Source: Babylonia areolata
Lineage: Eukaryota; Mollusca; Gastropoda; Neogastropoda; Buccinidae
Reading direction: 5' to 3'
Length of the DNA: 64,000 nucleotides
Assembly: GCF_041734735.1 (NCBI RefSeq)
Contig: NC_134900.1
Location: forward strand, 27,744,137 to 27,808,136
The position numbers were made by a program, and so were the translations under genes. Shown here one piece after another: positions 47,478-59,189 of this stretch (position 1 is its first letter; every line of letters begins with the position of its first letter). A model generated the notes under the pieces. That model saw nothing but the letters and a program-made list of their open reading frames with translations. It made no database searches and was not told where the DNA came from.

Positions 47478-48780
47478 AGCCATTGTGGAACAGCGGTTGG
47501 TGTCACTAAACTGCCAATTTGAAGGCCATGGGTTCAAACCCATTAGAAAAACAAATACTGTTAGATTTTCTGCCAAGTGTGGCTCCTTCCAACAGCTGAA
47601 TATATGTTAATTGTGTCCGACTGACTGTCAGAACAGCACAAGAGGCAACTGCTGTCCCAACTATCTGAGCTAGCATCTGATTATAGTGGAGGTGTCTTGC
47701 CCAAGTTAATCCCCACTCTCTCGGCCGAGAGGGTTTTAAGAACAGTCAGCATTGGAATGGTTCCTCAGGTTCCAAAGGCCAACTAGCCCCCAAGGCTGCA
47801 ACACAAAGAGCCAGTACAACCAGCCGCCGTGACGAAGTGGTTAGTGTCGCGGACTGATGGGTGGGAGGACGTGGGCTCGAATCCCAGCGGAGGTGGGTTT
47901 TTCGGCCCGTAGCCAGCTCCTACCCAGAATTGAGTGTGCTGTGGGCTTAAATGGGGAGACTGGGACCACAAAGTCGAGAGTCATCCACTTCAAGGATGCG
48001 TCTTTGGGTGTGTTGCTCTAATTACCTGACCAACACTGCATGTGTCTGTATCTCTCAGGCCTGGTTAACACCGGGATATCATTATGACAGGAAGCGTAGA
48101 GTAAAGCCTTGTCAAGCAGTCCCAAACCCAAATGGACCTCCATAGCAACATCGTTATCGTCATAGTCATCCTCCTCCTCCTTCATCATCAATATAAACAA
48201 AACAGTCTGTCAAAGTCTGTGGCCTTTCATGCCCTGCTCTCATGGTGACCTCAGTTTCGATACCCCTCCACTTCTGTGCTTGGGGTGAGTCCTGTCAATG
48301 TCTTCAGTGTCGGCAGATTCATGGGGGGCTGTTGTTTGTGGGACGTGGTGGCGGTCTCCACTCTGGGAGGGACGCTCACTGAGTCTGGCTCTGCGACTGA
48401 ACCATCATTGTCGTTAGTAGAGGGCTTAGTAGATGGTGTCCTAAGTACGTTGAATCAGAACAGGCACCACTGAACACCACCAAAGTGACTCAGCAGCAGT
48501 GCAGGGTCTCATCTGGTGTGTGGCCTCCTTGCGACCTAACATTGATGGTTCCCTGCGGACTGCCGACGCTGGAACTGTGACAGACGAACCCGGGTGTGGC
48601 CGTGTACGGGGGAATCTAAATGAGCGGCGTGGGAGTAATGCCACTGAAATGGCGCAGATGATGGGACAGCAAAAAAAAAAAAAAAGAAAAAAAAGCCAGT
48701 GCAATCTTGCCTCCTATTTTGAGTCATAGTCCTTCAAAACAGACTAAGCTGTGCTTTGGGTTACAATGGAGAGCCTGGGG
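47478..48780 (+). repeat. Type E repeat with tRNA-like head, interrupted by a type C SINE
   Basis: Head about 47478-47550 (gccattgtggaacagcggtt; B-box-like gggttcaaaccc), body 47607-47819, continuing at 48694 after the inserted SINE. The uninterrupted paralogue at 36090-36345 fixes the insertion point. The head is joined to the body here but not at 36 kb. Confidence 0.75.
47820..48693 (+). mobile_element. Long SINE type C (0.87 kb), full length
   Basis: tRNA-like head ccagccgccgtgacgaagtg with A box (tgacgaagtgg) and B box (ggctcgaatccc), a long body of about 780 bp, and a poly-A tail (48671-48693). Target duplication agccagt[a/g]caa at 47809-47819 and 48694-48704. Unusually long for a SINE; the body shows no convincing protein. 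Other copies: minus strand 49560-50185, plus strand 54524-56496. Confidence 0.88.
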
Positions 48781-49156
48781 TCATTGAGTCAAGTATCACA
48801 CAGTTCATGGACACATCTAAATGCTGCTCTGTCACTTCCAAATTTTTCTCTTTTGAAGTTAAGCAATGGTTCAACCCAAAAACTTTGCTCAAATCTTAAA
48901 GACATTAAAGAGGTTACTTTGCTCAGTGTTGGCAATGACCAGGAAAGTACTGTTGGTGTGCACAGCATCTCATGACATGCATACAGGAGAACAGACTCAC
49001 AGAGCACAACCACATCAAGTAAAACACTCCACTAATTTATGCAGGACATGCATGTACATGAGTAGAGTGTACCATCTTTAATTTGCATAATTAATGCCTT
49101 GACAGCAAATGTTGAATTTCATGCTTCAGGCTTTACTGGGTCATCAATGACTAAAT

Positions 49157-49260
<104 letters not shown>

Positions 49261-49559
49261 ATACACACAGACACAGACACACTTATATAGTTATAATATT
49301 TAACATGTAAAAATATGTTACATGAAAATACTCCAAGAAAGAAATCTGTGGCTTAAGAATATTAAGGGCTCGAAAACAATCATCAAACATAAAAACAATC
49401 ACGCCAATGCTAATATGCATGTATACAACAAAACCACCACAACCTTTGAGAACAAAACAGTCCACAAGGTTTGTTGTGGGTTTTTTTTCCTGGCAGAGGT
49501 CACACAGAAGTAATAAACAGCAAATGATGATACTTTGTGATTTCTTTTTTTGTATACCC

Positions 49560-50185
49560 CAGAATTTGGATCACTTTCTTCTTCATTTCCATGATAATGG
49601 GGGTGATGAAGATGCTGATATGGAGGTCTTCTTCTTCTTCTTCTGCATTCACTCGTATGCACACAAGTGGGCTTTTACGTGTATGACAGTTTTTACCCCG
49701 CCATGTAGGCAGCCATACTCCGTTTTCGGGGGTGTGCATGCTGGGTATGTTTTTGTTTCCATAACCCACCGAACGCTGACATGGATTACAGGATCTTTAA
49801 CGTGCGTATTTGATCTTCTGCTTGCATATACACACGAAGGGGGTTCAGGCACTAGCAGGTCTGCACATATGTTTACGATATGGAGGTCCATTTAGGGATG
49901 ATTCAACAAGGCTGTACTCACACAATATATCCCATCATCAACCAGGCTGTGAGACACAGGCACCTGCGGTGTTGGTCAGGAAATTTGAGTAACACTCCCA
50001 AAGACATATCCATGAAGTGGATGAACCTCGACTGTGCTGACCTAATCTTCCCATTTCAGCCCACAGAAACCTACGCCCTTGGTAGGAGCCGATCACAGGC
50101 AGAAAAATCCTACCTTTAATGGGGACTGAACCTGCTTCCTCCCAGTTGTCAGTCTGTAACGCTAACCAGCAGTGGTTGGTGTAAC
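49560..50185 (-). mobile_element. SINE type C, diverged minus-strand copy
   Basis: Reverse-strand head at about 50180 (ctggttagcgttacagactg, then aactgggagg, B-box-like ggttcagtcccc), body matching 47900-48140, split by the type D SINE at 49629-49876. The body resumes at 49628 and fades near 49560. Confidence 0.75.
49629..49876 (-). mobile_element. SINE type D, 5'-truncated, inside a type C SINE
   Basis: Target duplication gatatggaggtc at 49617-49628 and 49877-49888. Same 3' AAG tail and body as 39991-40352, but the tRNA-like head is missing. Confidence 0.9.
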
Positions 50186-50205
50186 TGATGATAGTTTGTG
50201 GTGCT

Positions 50206-50930
50206 TTAGTTGTCTCTACCTATCCATCTATCTATGCCTGTGGTCCTGTCTTTGAGATAGGCTGTCAGTGAAAGCTCTCCAGGCTGTTGCACCAGCTGTC
50301 CCCAGGTATGGCCCATCCTCCTGATGTCAGTCTCCAGATCTTGGTGCCAGCTGTTCTTTGGATGGCCTCTTTTTCTTTTCCCCTGAGGGTTCCAGGAGAG
50401 GGCTTGTCTTGTGATACTGGATGCTGGTTTTCTCAGGGTGTGGCCAATCCACCTCCAGCGTCTTTGGAGGATGTCTTCTTCCACAGGCTGTTGGCTGGCT
50501 TGCTGCCAGAAGTCTTGGCTACTGATGGTATTTGGCCAGCTAATTTGTAGTATTGTTCTCAGACAGGAGTTGATGAATGTCTGGATTTTCTTCATGGTTG
50601 TGGTGGTGGTTCTCCAGGTCTCAGCTCCATACAGTAGTACTGGCTTCACGGGGGTGTTAAAAATCCTGATCTTGGTGTTGAAGGTCAGATTTGTGGAGCT
50701 CCATATGTTTTTCTGCTGTCGGAAAGCTACTCTTGTCTTGCCATCCTCACTTTCACATCAGTATCTGTACCACCCTGCTTGCTGACAATGCTGACGAGGT
50801 ACGTGAAGCTCTCTATATCCTCCAGTGCTTCACCGTTTGAGGGTGATGGGGGCTGTGTTGACTGTGTTTGCCCTGAGAACTTTGCTCTTTCCTCTGTGTA
50901 AATTCAGAGCTTTAGTTGTATTGGAGTAAA
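50206..50930 (-). pseudogene. RTE-like LINE ORF2, C-terminal third
   Basis: Open for 147 codons at its end: VLLYGAETWRTTTTTMKKIQ, CLRTILQISWPNTISSQDFW, then RRWRWIGHTLRKPASSITRQ and LSWNPQGKRKRGHPKN. Upstream, RT-palm remnants (RGKSKVLRANTVNTAPITL, IESFTYLVSIVSKQGGTD) are in other frames. 5'-truncated, dead. Related to 9700-10200. Confidence 0.82.
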
Positions 50931-50939
50931 AAAAACTAA

Positions 50940-52150
50940 AAAAAAACTGGGGTAGCAGCACACCCCTAAAGAAACTGTATGATACAGATTACAGACTGAC
51001 AACAAGTGGTGACGACTGAAGCCTGACCAACCTTAGAAATAGATGAATTATACCACTCAAAGTAACACAGAATCTGAGAATGGTCAGGGATGCAATTTCC
51101 ATCAATAAGACAAGACACATCATGTTTTGAAACATATATTGTTTGAGAATATACTACAGAAGGGGGATATAAGGCATTGTTGAGAGGATACATGTTTACT
51201 TTCAGATAAATGAATGATTCACCCAATAAGTGATCACACACACACACACACACACACTTCAGTCTTAAACTGAAGATGTATGGTCACCCTGACCCTTACA
51301 TGTCCTACATTGTGTGGTGCAGGTAAACTTGAAAGAAATTATACAGGAGAAATGAAATGAAAAAGAAAAGTAGATAATAATAATTAAACCACTGTTACTC
51401 TTTAAGACATTAGCAAATACTAGGGTATCTAAAAACCAAAATGATTAAATCATGTTTACTCATTTTCAGATCTCCATTCAAACCAGTCTGAATGTTGATT
51501 GCATACATGACAGAACATGAAACAGAAACCTGTCACACATTCCTCCCTTATTCTTCCAAACTGCAATACTGATGTTAGCATTCTCAATGGTACAAAGGTC
51601 GAAGGCAGAGGCTGGTGGGAATCCCAGCCAATGACACACTGACTTTCCTTTCTTCTTCTTCTTTTTGTTGAATGTGATTGCATATGTGTTTTCACTTAAC
51701 TAACACCCGGAACTAAAATTAAGTTTATGAAGTAATACAGGCTTCTTTTAGACATTATGTCCTCCTGTCGAGACAGACAGGCTGCTTTTAGACATGATGT
51801 CCTCCTGTCGAGACAGACAGGCTATTTTAGAACATGAGTCCAAAGTAACTGACCTGTGAAAAACATAGCACACACTGGGTATGGAGCCAACAATGCAACT
51901 TTCGTTCGAATGTTTTAGTGTTTCGGTGCGAGTTCATTCGAAGCGTGAAAACCCAGTGCGTTTTCCCCAATCGTTCTCCCATGCATTCGAGAATTCGTGA
52001 GCACAAAAGTATCAAAACATATCCAAGTTTTTCAAAAAAAATGCTTGTTAAACGCATTTTTTTTTCGCACACGCCCCACTTTCGAGTCGCTGAACTCCGA
52101 CTACAGTATGTGACAAAGTAAATGGATTTCACTTACATTCATACAGTTAC
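50940..52150. other. No gene seen; one 40-bp tandem duplication
   Basis: AT-rich. Two 40-bp copies at 51741-51820 contain a small hairpin (ctgtcgagacag). No supported exon. Confidence 0.5.
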
Positions 52151-52158
52151 ATTCATAC

Positions 52159-52505
52159 CTGCTTGAGGAACTATGTGAGCTGACGGGTCTGCTATATCAT
52201 ATGACAAAGCAGATTTTTTGTTGAAGTCGTTCACCAACACTGTCTGCTGCTGTTTGGTCCGTCCCGCTTTCTGTTGAAATGTGCATGTCAACACAATAAC
52301 ACTCAGGAGCATGTGACGAGCTCCTCGGAAGGTCGAGGAATCGGAAGTTACGGACAATTCCAAATTTGGGTATTCTCGGAAAGTGTCGAAGCAGACGACC
52401 ACGGCGACTAAAAAAAACGTCGGTTGAAATGTGTCCTGAACTACAAGGTGCTTTTCGTGAGATCGAGAAATAAGCCACATTCATACATTTATCGCTGGGT
52501 GCCAT
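52159..52505 (-). other. Candidate first exon / promoter-proximal block (minus strand)
   Basis: A CpG-containing stretch open in two minus-strand frames ends in caag then cag|gtatgaatg, a good 5' splice site (exon end 52159). It lies 4.9 kb upstream of the rolling stone-like acceptor at 47222, which needs a 5' UTR exon. Joining them would put the small upstream frame out of frame with the ATG, so it would be a non-coding leader. It could equally be a coding exon of another gene. Confidence 0.35.
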
Positions 52506-52996
52506 TCATAGGTGCACATATTGAAGCTAATTACCGAACGAAACTCAAATTATACCAACCAACACGTACGTCTGGGAGGACGAAAATGTTTGTGGAATCA
52601 TGAAGGTAATTGGCAGTCCGGAAGTGGACTTTGACCACCATCAGGTCCTGTGCTTACGGTCATGTGTTATCTTGTGACTGCATCAGTGCATGTGTACTCA
52701 GAGCACTTTGTTGTAAATTGTAACCGTTTTGACAAAGCTCGCTGTGATTTGATCCTGTTGGCACAGTAACACTGAACCGTGACTTTCTCAGTGGTGTGTG
52801 TGTGTGTGTTCACTGGCTATTTCATTTAATGTCTGTCCACATAAAGTGATACTTATTAGACATGGAAATAAAGGCAAAGGGAGGAGGTCTGTCTGTCTGT
52901 CTGTACGTGTGTGTGTGTGTGTGTGCGCGCGCGCGCGCCGGTGCATGTGTTCGTTCTTTTGTTTAGCGTCTTTTCACTAGCAGTGATAAAATATTA

Positions 52997-52999
<3 letters not shown>

Positions 53000-53040
<41 letters not shown>
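53000..53040. repeat. GT microsatellite
   Basis: Pure GT, about 40 bp; more GT at 53439-53508 and 53958-53992. Confidence 0.95.
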
Positions 53041-53043
<3 letters not shown>

Positions 53044-53146
53044 TACAGTGTCTGTCACTGCCGTCAGTGGACTCGAGTTCTTGGTTCAGTTCGAATCCAT
53101 ATAGATGCGCCGGCGCCCAAACTGATGAGACTGGAGGCAGCCAACA

Positions 53147-53433
53147 AAAACTGACATCAGTACCAAATGATTTGCCTCCACTCATCATTGACTGCAAAGT
53201 CAGGGGGTCTTGTTCAGTTCAAGGCTAAATGATTCAAGAGCATTAAGTACTGATTTGGAATCAACTGACAAAGAATGATATTTCAAAGAAAACTATTTAT
53301 CTGATGGCTCATCAGGTAGTTCTCTTGTACAACAGTATGCAGTAATCTCAGCTGTAAATATGAAAGATTTTTCAACTTTTAAAAGCAAGACTGAATTGAA
53401 AACGCCGTTCGCGCGCGCGTCGTGTGTGCCAGT

Positions 53434-53497
<64 letters not shown>

Positions 53498-53666
53498 TGT
53501 GTGTGTGCATGCCCATCAGTGTTCTCTCCCTGTCTCTCTCTGTCTCTGTCTCTATCTCTCCCACTCTCTCCAGCATTGATGCTGTGTGCATCTCTATCAG
53601 TATACATGTTCATCGTTATTCGCAGTTTTCTATCATATACATACATATATATATAGAGAGAGATAT

Positions 53667-53698
<32 letters not shown>

Positions 53699-53951
53699 AT
53701 ATACATATATACACCATACCAGATTTATACAATATATATCTAGCGACATATATATATATATACCAGATTCAATATATATGTAGCGAGATAGATATATACA
53801 CCATACCCGATTTATACAATATATATATGTAGCGACAGATTGATAGATAAAATAGATATATTTTTCTTTATCGACAGATAGATAGATAAGATAGAGAGAC
53901 TTATTTTTCTTCTCTCGTCATTTCCCAACCCAACAACGCTATTCTTTTATT

Positions 53952-53994
<43 letters not shown>

Positions 53995-54653
53995 TTTAAT
54001 TTCTCTTTGTACCATGATACCAGTATGATTTGACCTCATTATTTAGCCTTGTGAAGTGTACACACTATTTATGGCGGAGACTGGATGAAAAAAGCGCCCC
54101 CTTAGCTTATCTATTTTGCTTGGAAATAAATATTTTTGGTTTGCCTAAAAAAAAAAAAAAAATTTAAAATGAAAAAGATGATAATAAAATTTAAAAAAAG
54201 GAGCGGGGAGATTTTGGGCATGGTGGAAGGACGGGTGGGGACAGAGGGAGGGGGGAGAATGTGGGCATGGTGGAGGGACAGGTCGGGGCACAAGGAGAGG
54301 GGGGTGAATGGGGGTATGGCGGATGGAGGGGTAGGATCACATGGAGGGGGAGAATGGGAGCATGGTGGAGGGGGTGGGGGCACAGGGAGGGGGGGGGGAA
54401 TGTGGGCATAGTGGACGGAAGTTGGAGGTAGGGGTGGGGGCACAGGGAGGGGGGAGAATGGGGGCAAGGCAGAGGGAGGGGTTGAGGCACAGGGAGGGGG
54501 CGGGGAGAATAGAGCATGGTGGACCAGCCGCCGTGGCGAAGTGGTTAGCGTCGCGGACTGACGGCTGGGAGGACGCCGCGGGTTCGAATCCCAGCAGAGG
54601 TGGGCTTTTCGGCCCGTGGCCGGCTCCAACCTGATTGAGGTGGTGGCTTAAAT
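53147..54653 (+). repeat. First copy of a tandem-duplicated 1.5-kb segment
   Basis: From aaaactgacatcagtaccaa (about 53147) through GT, GATA and GGGGA repeats into the first 130 bp of a type C SINE (54524-54653). The same order of sequences is repeated, with many indels, from 54653 on. Confidence 0.7.
54200..54523 (+). repeat. G-rich minisatellite, left part
   Basis: Diverged units like ggggagaatgggggcatggt, gg, agggaggggt, gggggcacaggga. Every few bases there is a GGG or GGGG run, so G-quadruplex formation is likely. Continues at 56497 beyond the inserted SINE. Confidence 0.9.
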
Positions 54654-56496
54654 AAAACTGCGTACCAAATGATGTCCATGATCATGACTGCAAGGTGGTC
54701 TTGTTGTCGGCTAAATGACCCAAACACTAATGTTGGATCACTGCAGATGATATTTAAGAAACTATTTATGACGGGATGGTATAGGTAGTTCCTTGTCAAC
54801 TGCAGTACCAACCTGAAATATGAGACTTTCACTTTAAGCAGACTGTCAACGCCGTTCGCGCGCGCGCGTGTGTGCAAGTATAAAATAAGTGTGTGTCGAG
54901 TTGTGGTTTATGCTTGCTCTTGTGTGTGATCCTCATGTTCTCCTCTCCCTGTCTCTCTGTCTCTGTCTTATCTTCCATTCTCCAGATTGATGCTGGTGAT
55001 CTTTGCGTATTGTTTCATCGTTTTCGCAGTTCTTCCACTCATATGGAGGATTATGATAGTACTAATAGTTCTATCACATACCGTTCAATATACTGCATAT
55101 ATATATATTTATACGGATCATATATGTAGGTAGATTTAACCATACGTTTATCAAAATAGGTAGCGACAGATGATAGATCAAAATGAATTTTCTTCAGCAG
55201 ATGATAGAGTCTTCTTCTCTGTCAGTTCCCTACCTAACACCTATTCTTTTATGTTGGTGTTCCCTGTGTGATGCGTGCTGTGGAATATCCTTGACAGATA
55301 ACCAGTTGATTTGACCGTATATTGTGGAAGGTCCTATTAGGCGGACTGGAGAAAAGCCCCTAGCAATTTGCTGGAATAATTGGTTGCCAAAAAATAAAAA
55401 AATTAAAATGAAAAAGATGAAAAAAATTAAAAAGGTGCGGGGAGATTTTGGATGGTGGAACGGACGGGGTGGGGGCAGAGGGAGGGGGAGAAGGGGGAAG
55501 GTGGAGGGAGGTGGTGGGGCACAGGGAGGGGGAAGGGGGAGGGGAGGGGGTTGGGGATCAGGGAGGGTGGACAGGTGGAGGGAGGGTTGGGGCACAGGGA
55601 GGGGGGGGAATGGGGAAGTGGATAGTGGACGGAAGTTGGAGGTAGGGGTGGGGGCACAGGGAGGGGGGAGAATGGGGGCAAGGGAGGGAGGGGTTGGGCA
55701 CAGGGAGGGGGGGGAGAATAGAGCATGGGTGGACAGCGCTGGGAGTGGTTAGGGGGCTACGCTGGGAGGACGGCGGGTCGAATGCAGGAGGTGGGCGGCC
55801 GTGGGCTGCCAACTGAGTTGAGGGTGGGGGCAAAGTGGGGAGATGGCACAGGAGGGTCATCAGCATCAAGGAGGTTGGTGTGTTGTAATTATGACAAATG
55901 AAGTGTGTATCCTGGTTGATGAGGTTAAGGGGATACAGTGACAGGAAGCGTAGAGTACAGCTTGGGCCAAAAAAATGGACCTCTAAGCACTGCACGCCAC
56001 TTCCTACACAATGAAAAAAACAAACGTCCAAGCTGTGGCTTTAGCCGCTCTCATGGGACCTCAGTTCGATATCACATTGGTAGGATGAGTCCTGTCAATG
56101 TCTTCAGTGTTGGCAGATTCGTGGGGGGCTATTGTTTGAGGGACGTGGTGGCGGTCTCCACTCTGGGAGGTATGCTCACTCAGTCTGGCTTCGCAACTAA
56201 GCCATTATTGTCGTTAGTAGGGGGCTTAGTAGGTGGTGTCCTAAGTACGTTGAATCAGAACAGGCACCACTGAACACCACCAAAGTGACCGTAGTCAGCA
56301 GCAGTGCAGGGTCTTCTCTGGTGTGTGGCCTCCTGACGACCTAATATCGATGGTTCCCTGCGGACTGCCGACGCTGGAACTGTGACGGACGAACCCAGGT
56401 GTGGCCGTGTATGGGGGAATCTAAATGAGCGGCATGGAAGTAATGCCACTGAAACGGTGCAGACTGATGGGGCAGCAAAAAAAAAAAAAAAAAAAA
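54524..56496 (+). mobile_element. SINE type C inserted in the G-rich minisatellite, split by the duplication
   Basis: Target duplication gagcatggtgga at 54512-54523 and 56497-56508 brackets the whole. The clean SINE head (54524-54653) breaks into an indel-rich copy of the left flank (54653-55734); then a degraded SINE head follows (from about 55735), and the body becomes clean from about 56088 to its poly-A end at 56496. Confidence 0.75.
54653..56087 (+). repeat. Indel-rich second copy of the 53.1-54.6 kb segment
   Basis: Landmarks recur in order: tgactgcaa...gtcttgtt...ggctaaatga, aactatttatgacggg, acgccgttcgcgcgcgcg, ctctccctgtctctctgtct, attgatgctg, ttcgcagttctt, then the gcggggagattttgg start of the G-rich array and the SINE head. 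Microsatellites are shrunken or missing and small indels are dense. Confidence 0.7.
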
Positions 56497-56990
56497 GAGC
56501 ATGGTGGAGGGAGGGGTGGAGGAGAATAGACCACGGCGACGGGTGGGTGGGGGCACAGGGAGGGTGGAGAATGGGGGAAGGTGGAGGGAGGGGTTGGGGC
56601 ACAGGGAGGGGGAAGGTGGAGGGAGGGGTTGGGGCACAGGGAGGGGGAAGGTGGAGGGAGGGGTTGGGGCACAGGGAGGGTGGAGAATGGGGGAAGGTGG
56701 AGGGAGGGGTTGGGGCACAGGGAGGGTGGAGAATGGGGGAAGGTGGAGGGAGGGGTTGGGGCACAGGGAGGGTGGAGAATGGGGGAAGGTGGAGGGAGGG
56801 GTTGGGGCACAGGGAGGGGGGAGAATGGGGGAAGGTGGAGGGAGGGGTTGGGGCACAGGGAGGGTGGAGAATGGGGGAAGGTGGAGGGAGGGGTTGGGGC
56901 ACAGGGAGGGGGGAGAATGGGGGCATGGTGGAGGGGGGGTGGGGGGTGCGGGCTCATGGAGGGGGGGGGGGGGAGAATTGTAAGCCTGGC
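56497..56990 (+). repeat. G-rich minisatellite, right part (34- and 46-bp units)
   Basis: About ten units of ggaaggtggagggaggggtt, ggggcacaggga, with or without an extra tggagaatggg. Spacing of tggagaat is exactly 46 bp at 56681, 56727 and 56773. Long Pro-rich or Gly-rich frames on both strands are by-products of this array. Confidence 0.93.
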
Positions 56991-57439
56991 CAAGTTCCCT
57001 AAGCATGAAACAGAGATGCTTGCTTTGGTTACAACCAAAACATTGAAAAGTTGAGAACAGTTCAGAGTAAAGACTGGATGTTGGATGATGACTTTGTGTT
57101 GAAATGTTCCAAAGAAATCAAAAGATTTTTTTTCCATTTCAAATCACTGTTGAATCATGAACTGACAGAGGGAAATAAACATGGAAAATGCACAAACCTA
57201 GCTCAGTGATGAATAAAAAAGGCCTCCCTTTTTGTTTGAAAAAGTTTGAGGACATTTCATATGTCATTGATGTAATGTTCTGTCTGGTATACTTTACATG
57301 AGGTTTTTGTTTTCCTTATTTTCCACAAAAAAGGGTTTAAAGATTGTGTTCATCACTGATGCATACAAAAGAATATGCTTCACACAAAATCTACATACAG
57401 GCATGAGATTGGGAAATTGTGATTGAGTCTGAAAGGTGG

Positions 57440-57530
57440 GGGCCTGGGGTCCTTCTGCGGCCCCCAGTGGGGGTCCATGGGGTAACGCTCCTGGTGGGGG
57501 GTCTGGGGGCGAAGCCCCCTGAAGCTGAAG
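57440..57530. repeat. GC-rich repeat segment with gggggcgaagccccc hairpin
   Basis: Perfect 6-bp stem gggggc/gccccc around gaa, next to ctggggtccttc and ggggtctg. I recall this hairpin motif as common in dispersed repeats of several animal genomes; no element boundaries could be set. Confidence 0.4.
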
Positions 57531-57694
57531 GTTTTTCTCAATTTCAAACCATAAAATCTGCACTTGCGGGCCACCAATGCTGCTGAGGTATTCCAACCTG
57601 CAGGAGACAAAAAATCAGTCCAATTCTTCCTAAACTGAAGTGTTTTTGCTTTCAAACCTGTAAAAGTCAGCCTTGGGGACATGATTTTCAAAAT

Positions 57695-57699
57695 CTTGT

Positions 57700-57749
<50 letters not shown>

Positions 57750-57908
57750 ATGCAACTCTCTGTATGTGAGAATGAGAGACAGACAGATGGACTAACAGAT
57801 TGAGAATGGGGGTCGGGTGGGACATGGGAGGAAAGAGTTAGTTTGTGTGTGTGCATGTACGTTAACTACTTCAAATGCAACTCTTTGTGTGAATGAGTGA
57901 GTGAGTGA

Positions 57909-57947
<39 letters not shown>

Positions 57948-58066
57948 GCTGGGGAATTGTCCAGGAGTTTCCTCTGAAAATTGGCCAGGGTCCAGGGTGG
58001 CAAAGCCCATGGCTGAAAACGAAATTAGTGATTTTTAAGAGGTTTGGGTGGCCTCTCTTGTGTGTG

Positions 58067-58113
<47 letters not shown>

Positions 58114-59185
58114 TGTTTTCAAGGAAAATGTTCTTTGCACACAAGTTTGCACTGTACCAATATAACTGACCATCTGGTCTCTTCAGCTGTTCCACTGACA
58201 GACGTGTGTTGGTTGAGGAAGGAATGGGGGAAGTGGAATGACTTGGAGGGAGGAGGGGGCGGGTCTGTGACTGGTTATATCACTTTCAGCAGTCCAGGAT
58301 TCTCTGCTAGAATAGTGGTCAATGTCTTGGCTCAATGCCAAAGTTGCCACAGTCATTGACAGTGGTTTTTTACCCCCCCCCCCCCCCCCAAAGCTCCCCT
58401 TCTCTCACCAAGAGAGAGGGTAGGGGTACCTCAGCAAATCATGAAAGTGAAATCTGCAGGAGGGGGGCAAGGTTGGTGAGTGACTTTTTCCCCCTCTGAA
58501 ATCAACTGCTCTTCGCTGAAAATAGTGGATCGCTGAGACTTCCCCAGAATGGACTGTGTTTGTGTGCGTGTCCAACTAAATTCTGTGTGTGAGGGAGAAA
58601 GAGAGACAGACAGAAAGCGAGCATGTGTGCGCACACGCATGTATGTGTGGTTTCAAATCAACCGTGTGTAAACGAGAGAGAGAGGGAGGCAGAGAGAAAG
58701 GGCGGAGATGGTGGGAGAAAAGAATATAAGTTGTATTTGTGCATGTGTATGCACTGCTTTCAAATTCAATAGATCTGTGTGTGTGTTCAAGAGAGAGAGA
58801 GAGGGAGAGACAGAAAGAGGGAGAGAGGGGCAGAGACAGATCAGGGGGAAGGTGGGAGGAAAAAGTGCAAGTTCATATGAGTGCATATATGTGCATTGCT
58901 TTGAATAAAATTCTGTGTGTGTGTGTGTGTGCAAGAGAGAGTGTGTGAGTGCGCGCGCATGTGCATATTATTAAGCTCTGTGCGAGCGCTTATATGTGTG
59001 CACATGTGCAAGTATGAAGGAGAGAGAGATAAAATAAAAAACAGAGTATGTCACTATGTGCATATGTGTGTCCATTCATGTGATTTTTTTTTCAAAGAGA
59101 GAGAGAGAGAGAGAGAGAGTGAGTGTGTGTGTGTAAGCGCGCACTCATTCAATTCAGCTCTGTGTTTGTGCGTGCATGTGTAACT
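57695..59185 (+). repeat. Degenerate repeats of a GT/GA-bearing unit
   Basis: A unit built as tttcaaat(c/g)caac, GTGTGTG run, GAGAGAGA run, cagacag recurs near 57745, 57867, 58570, 58650, 58760, 58905 and 59090, at about 80-150 bp spacing in the last five. GT runs at 57701-57743 and 58072-58112 are the purest. Confidence 0.6.
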
Positions 59186-59189
59186 TTGG

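Noticed and set aside
56255-57137. Long minus-strand Pro-rich open frames (220-240 codons) and plus-strand Gly-rich frames
   Set aside because: All follow the 34/46-bp G-rich minisatellite and are open in several frames on both strands; no start context, domain or splice signal.
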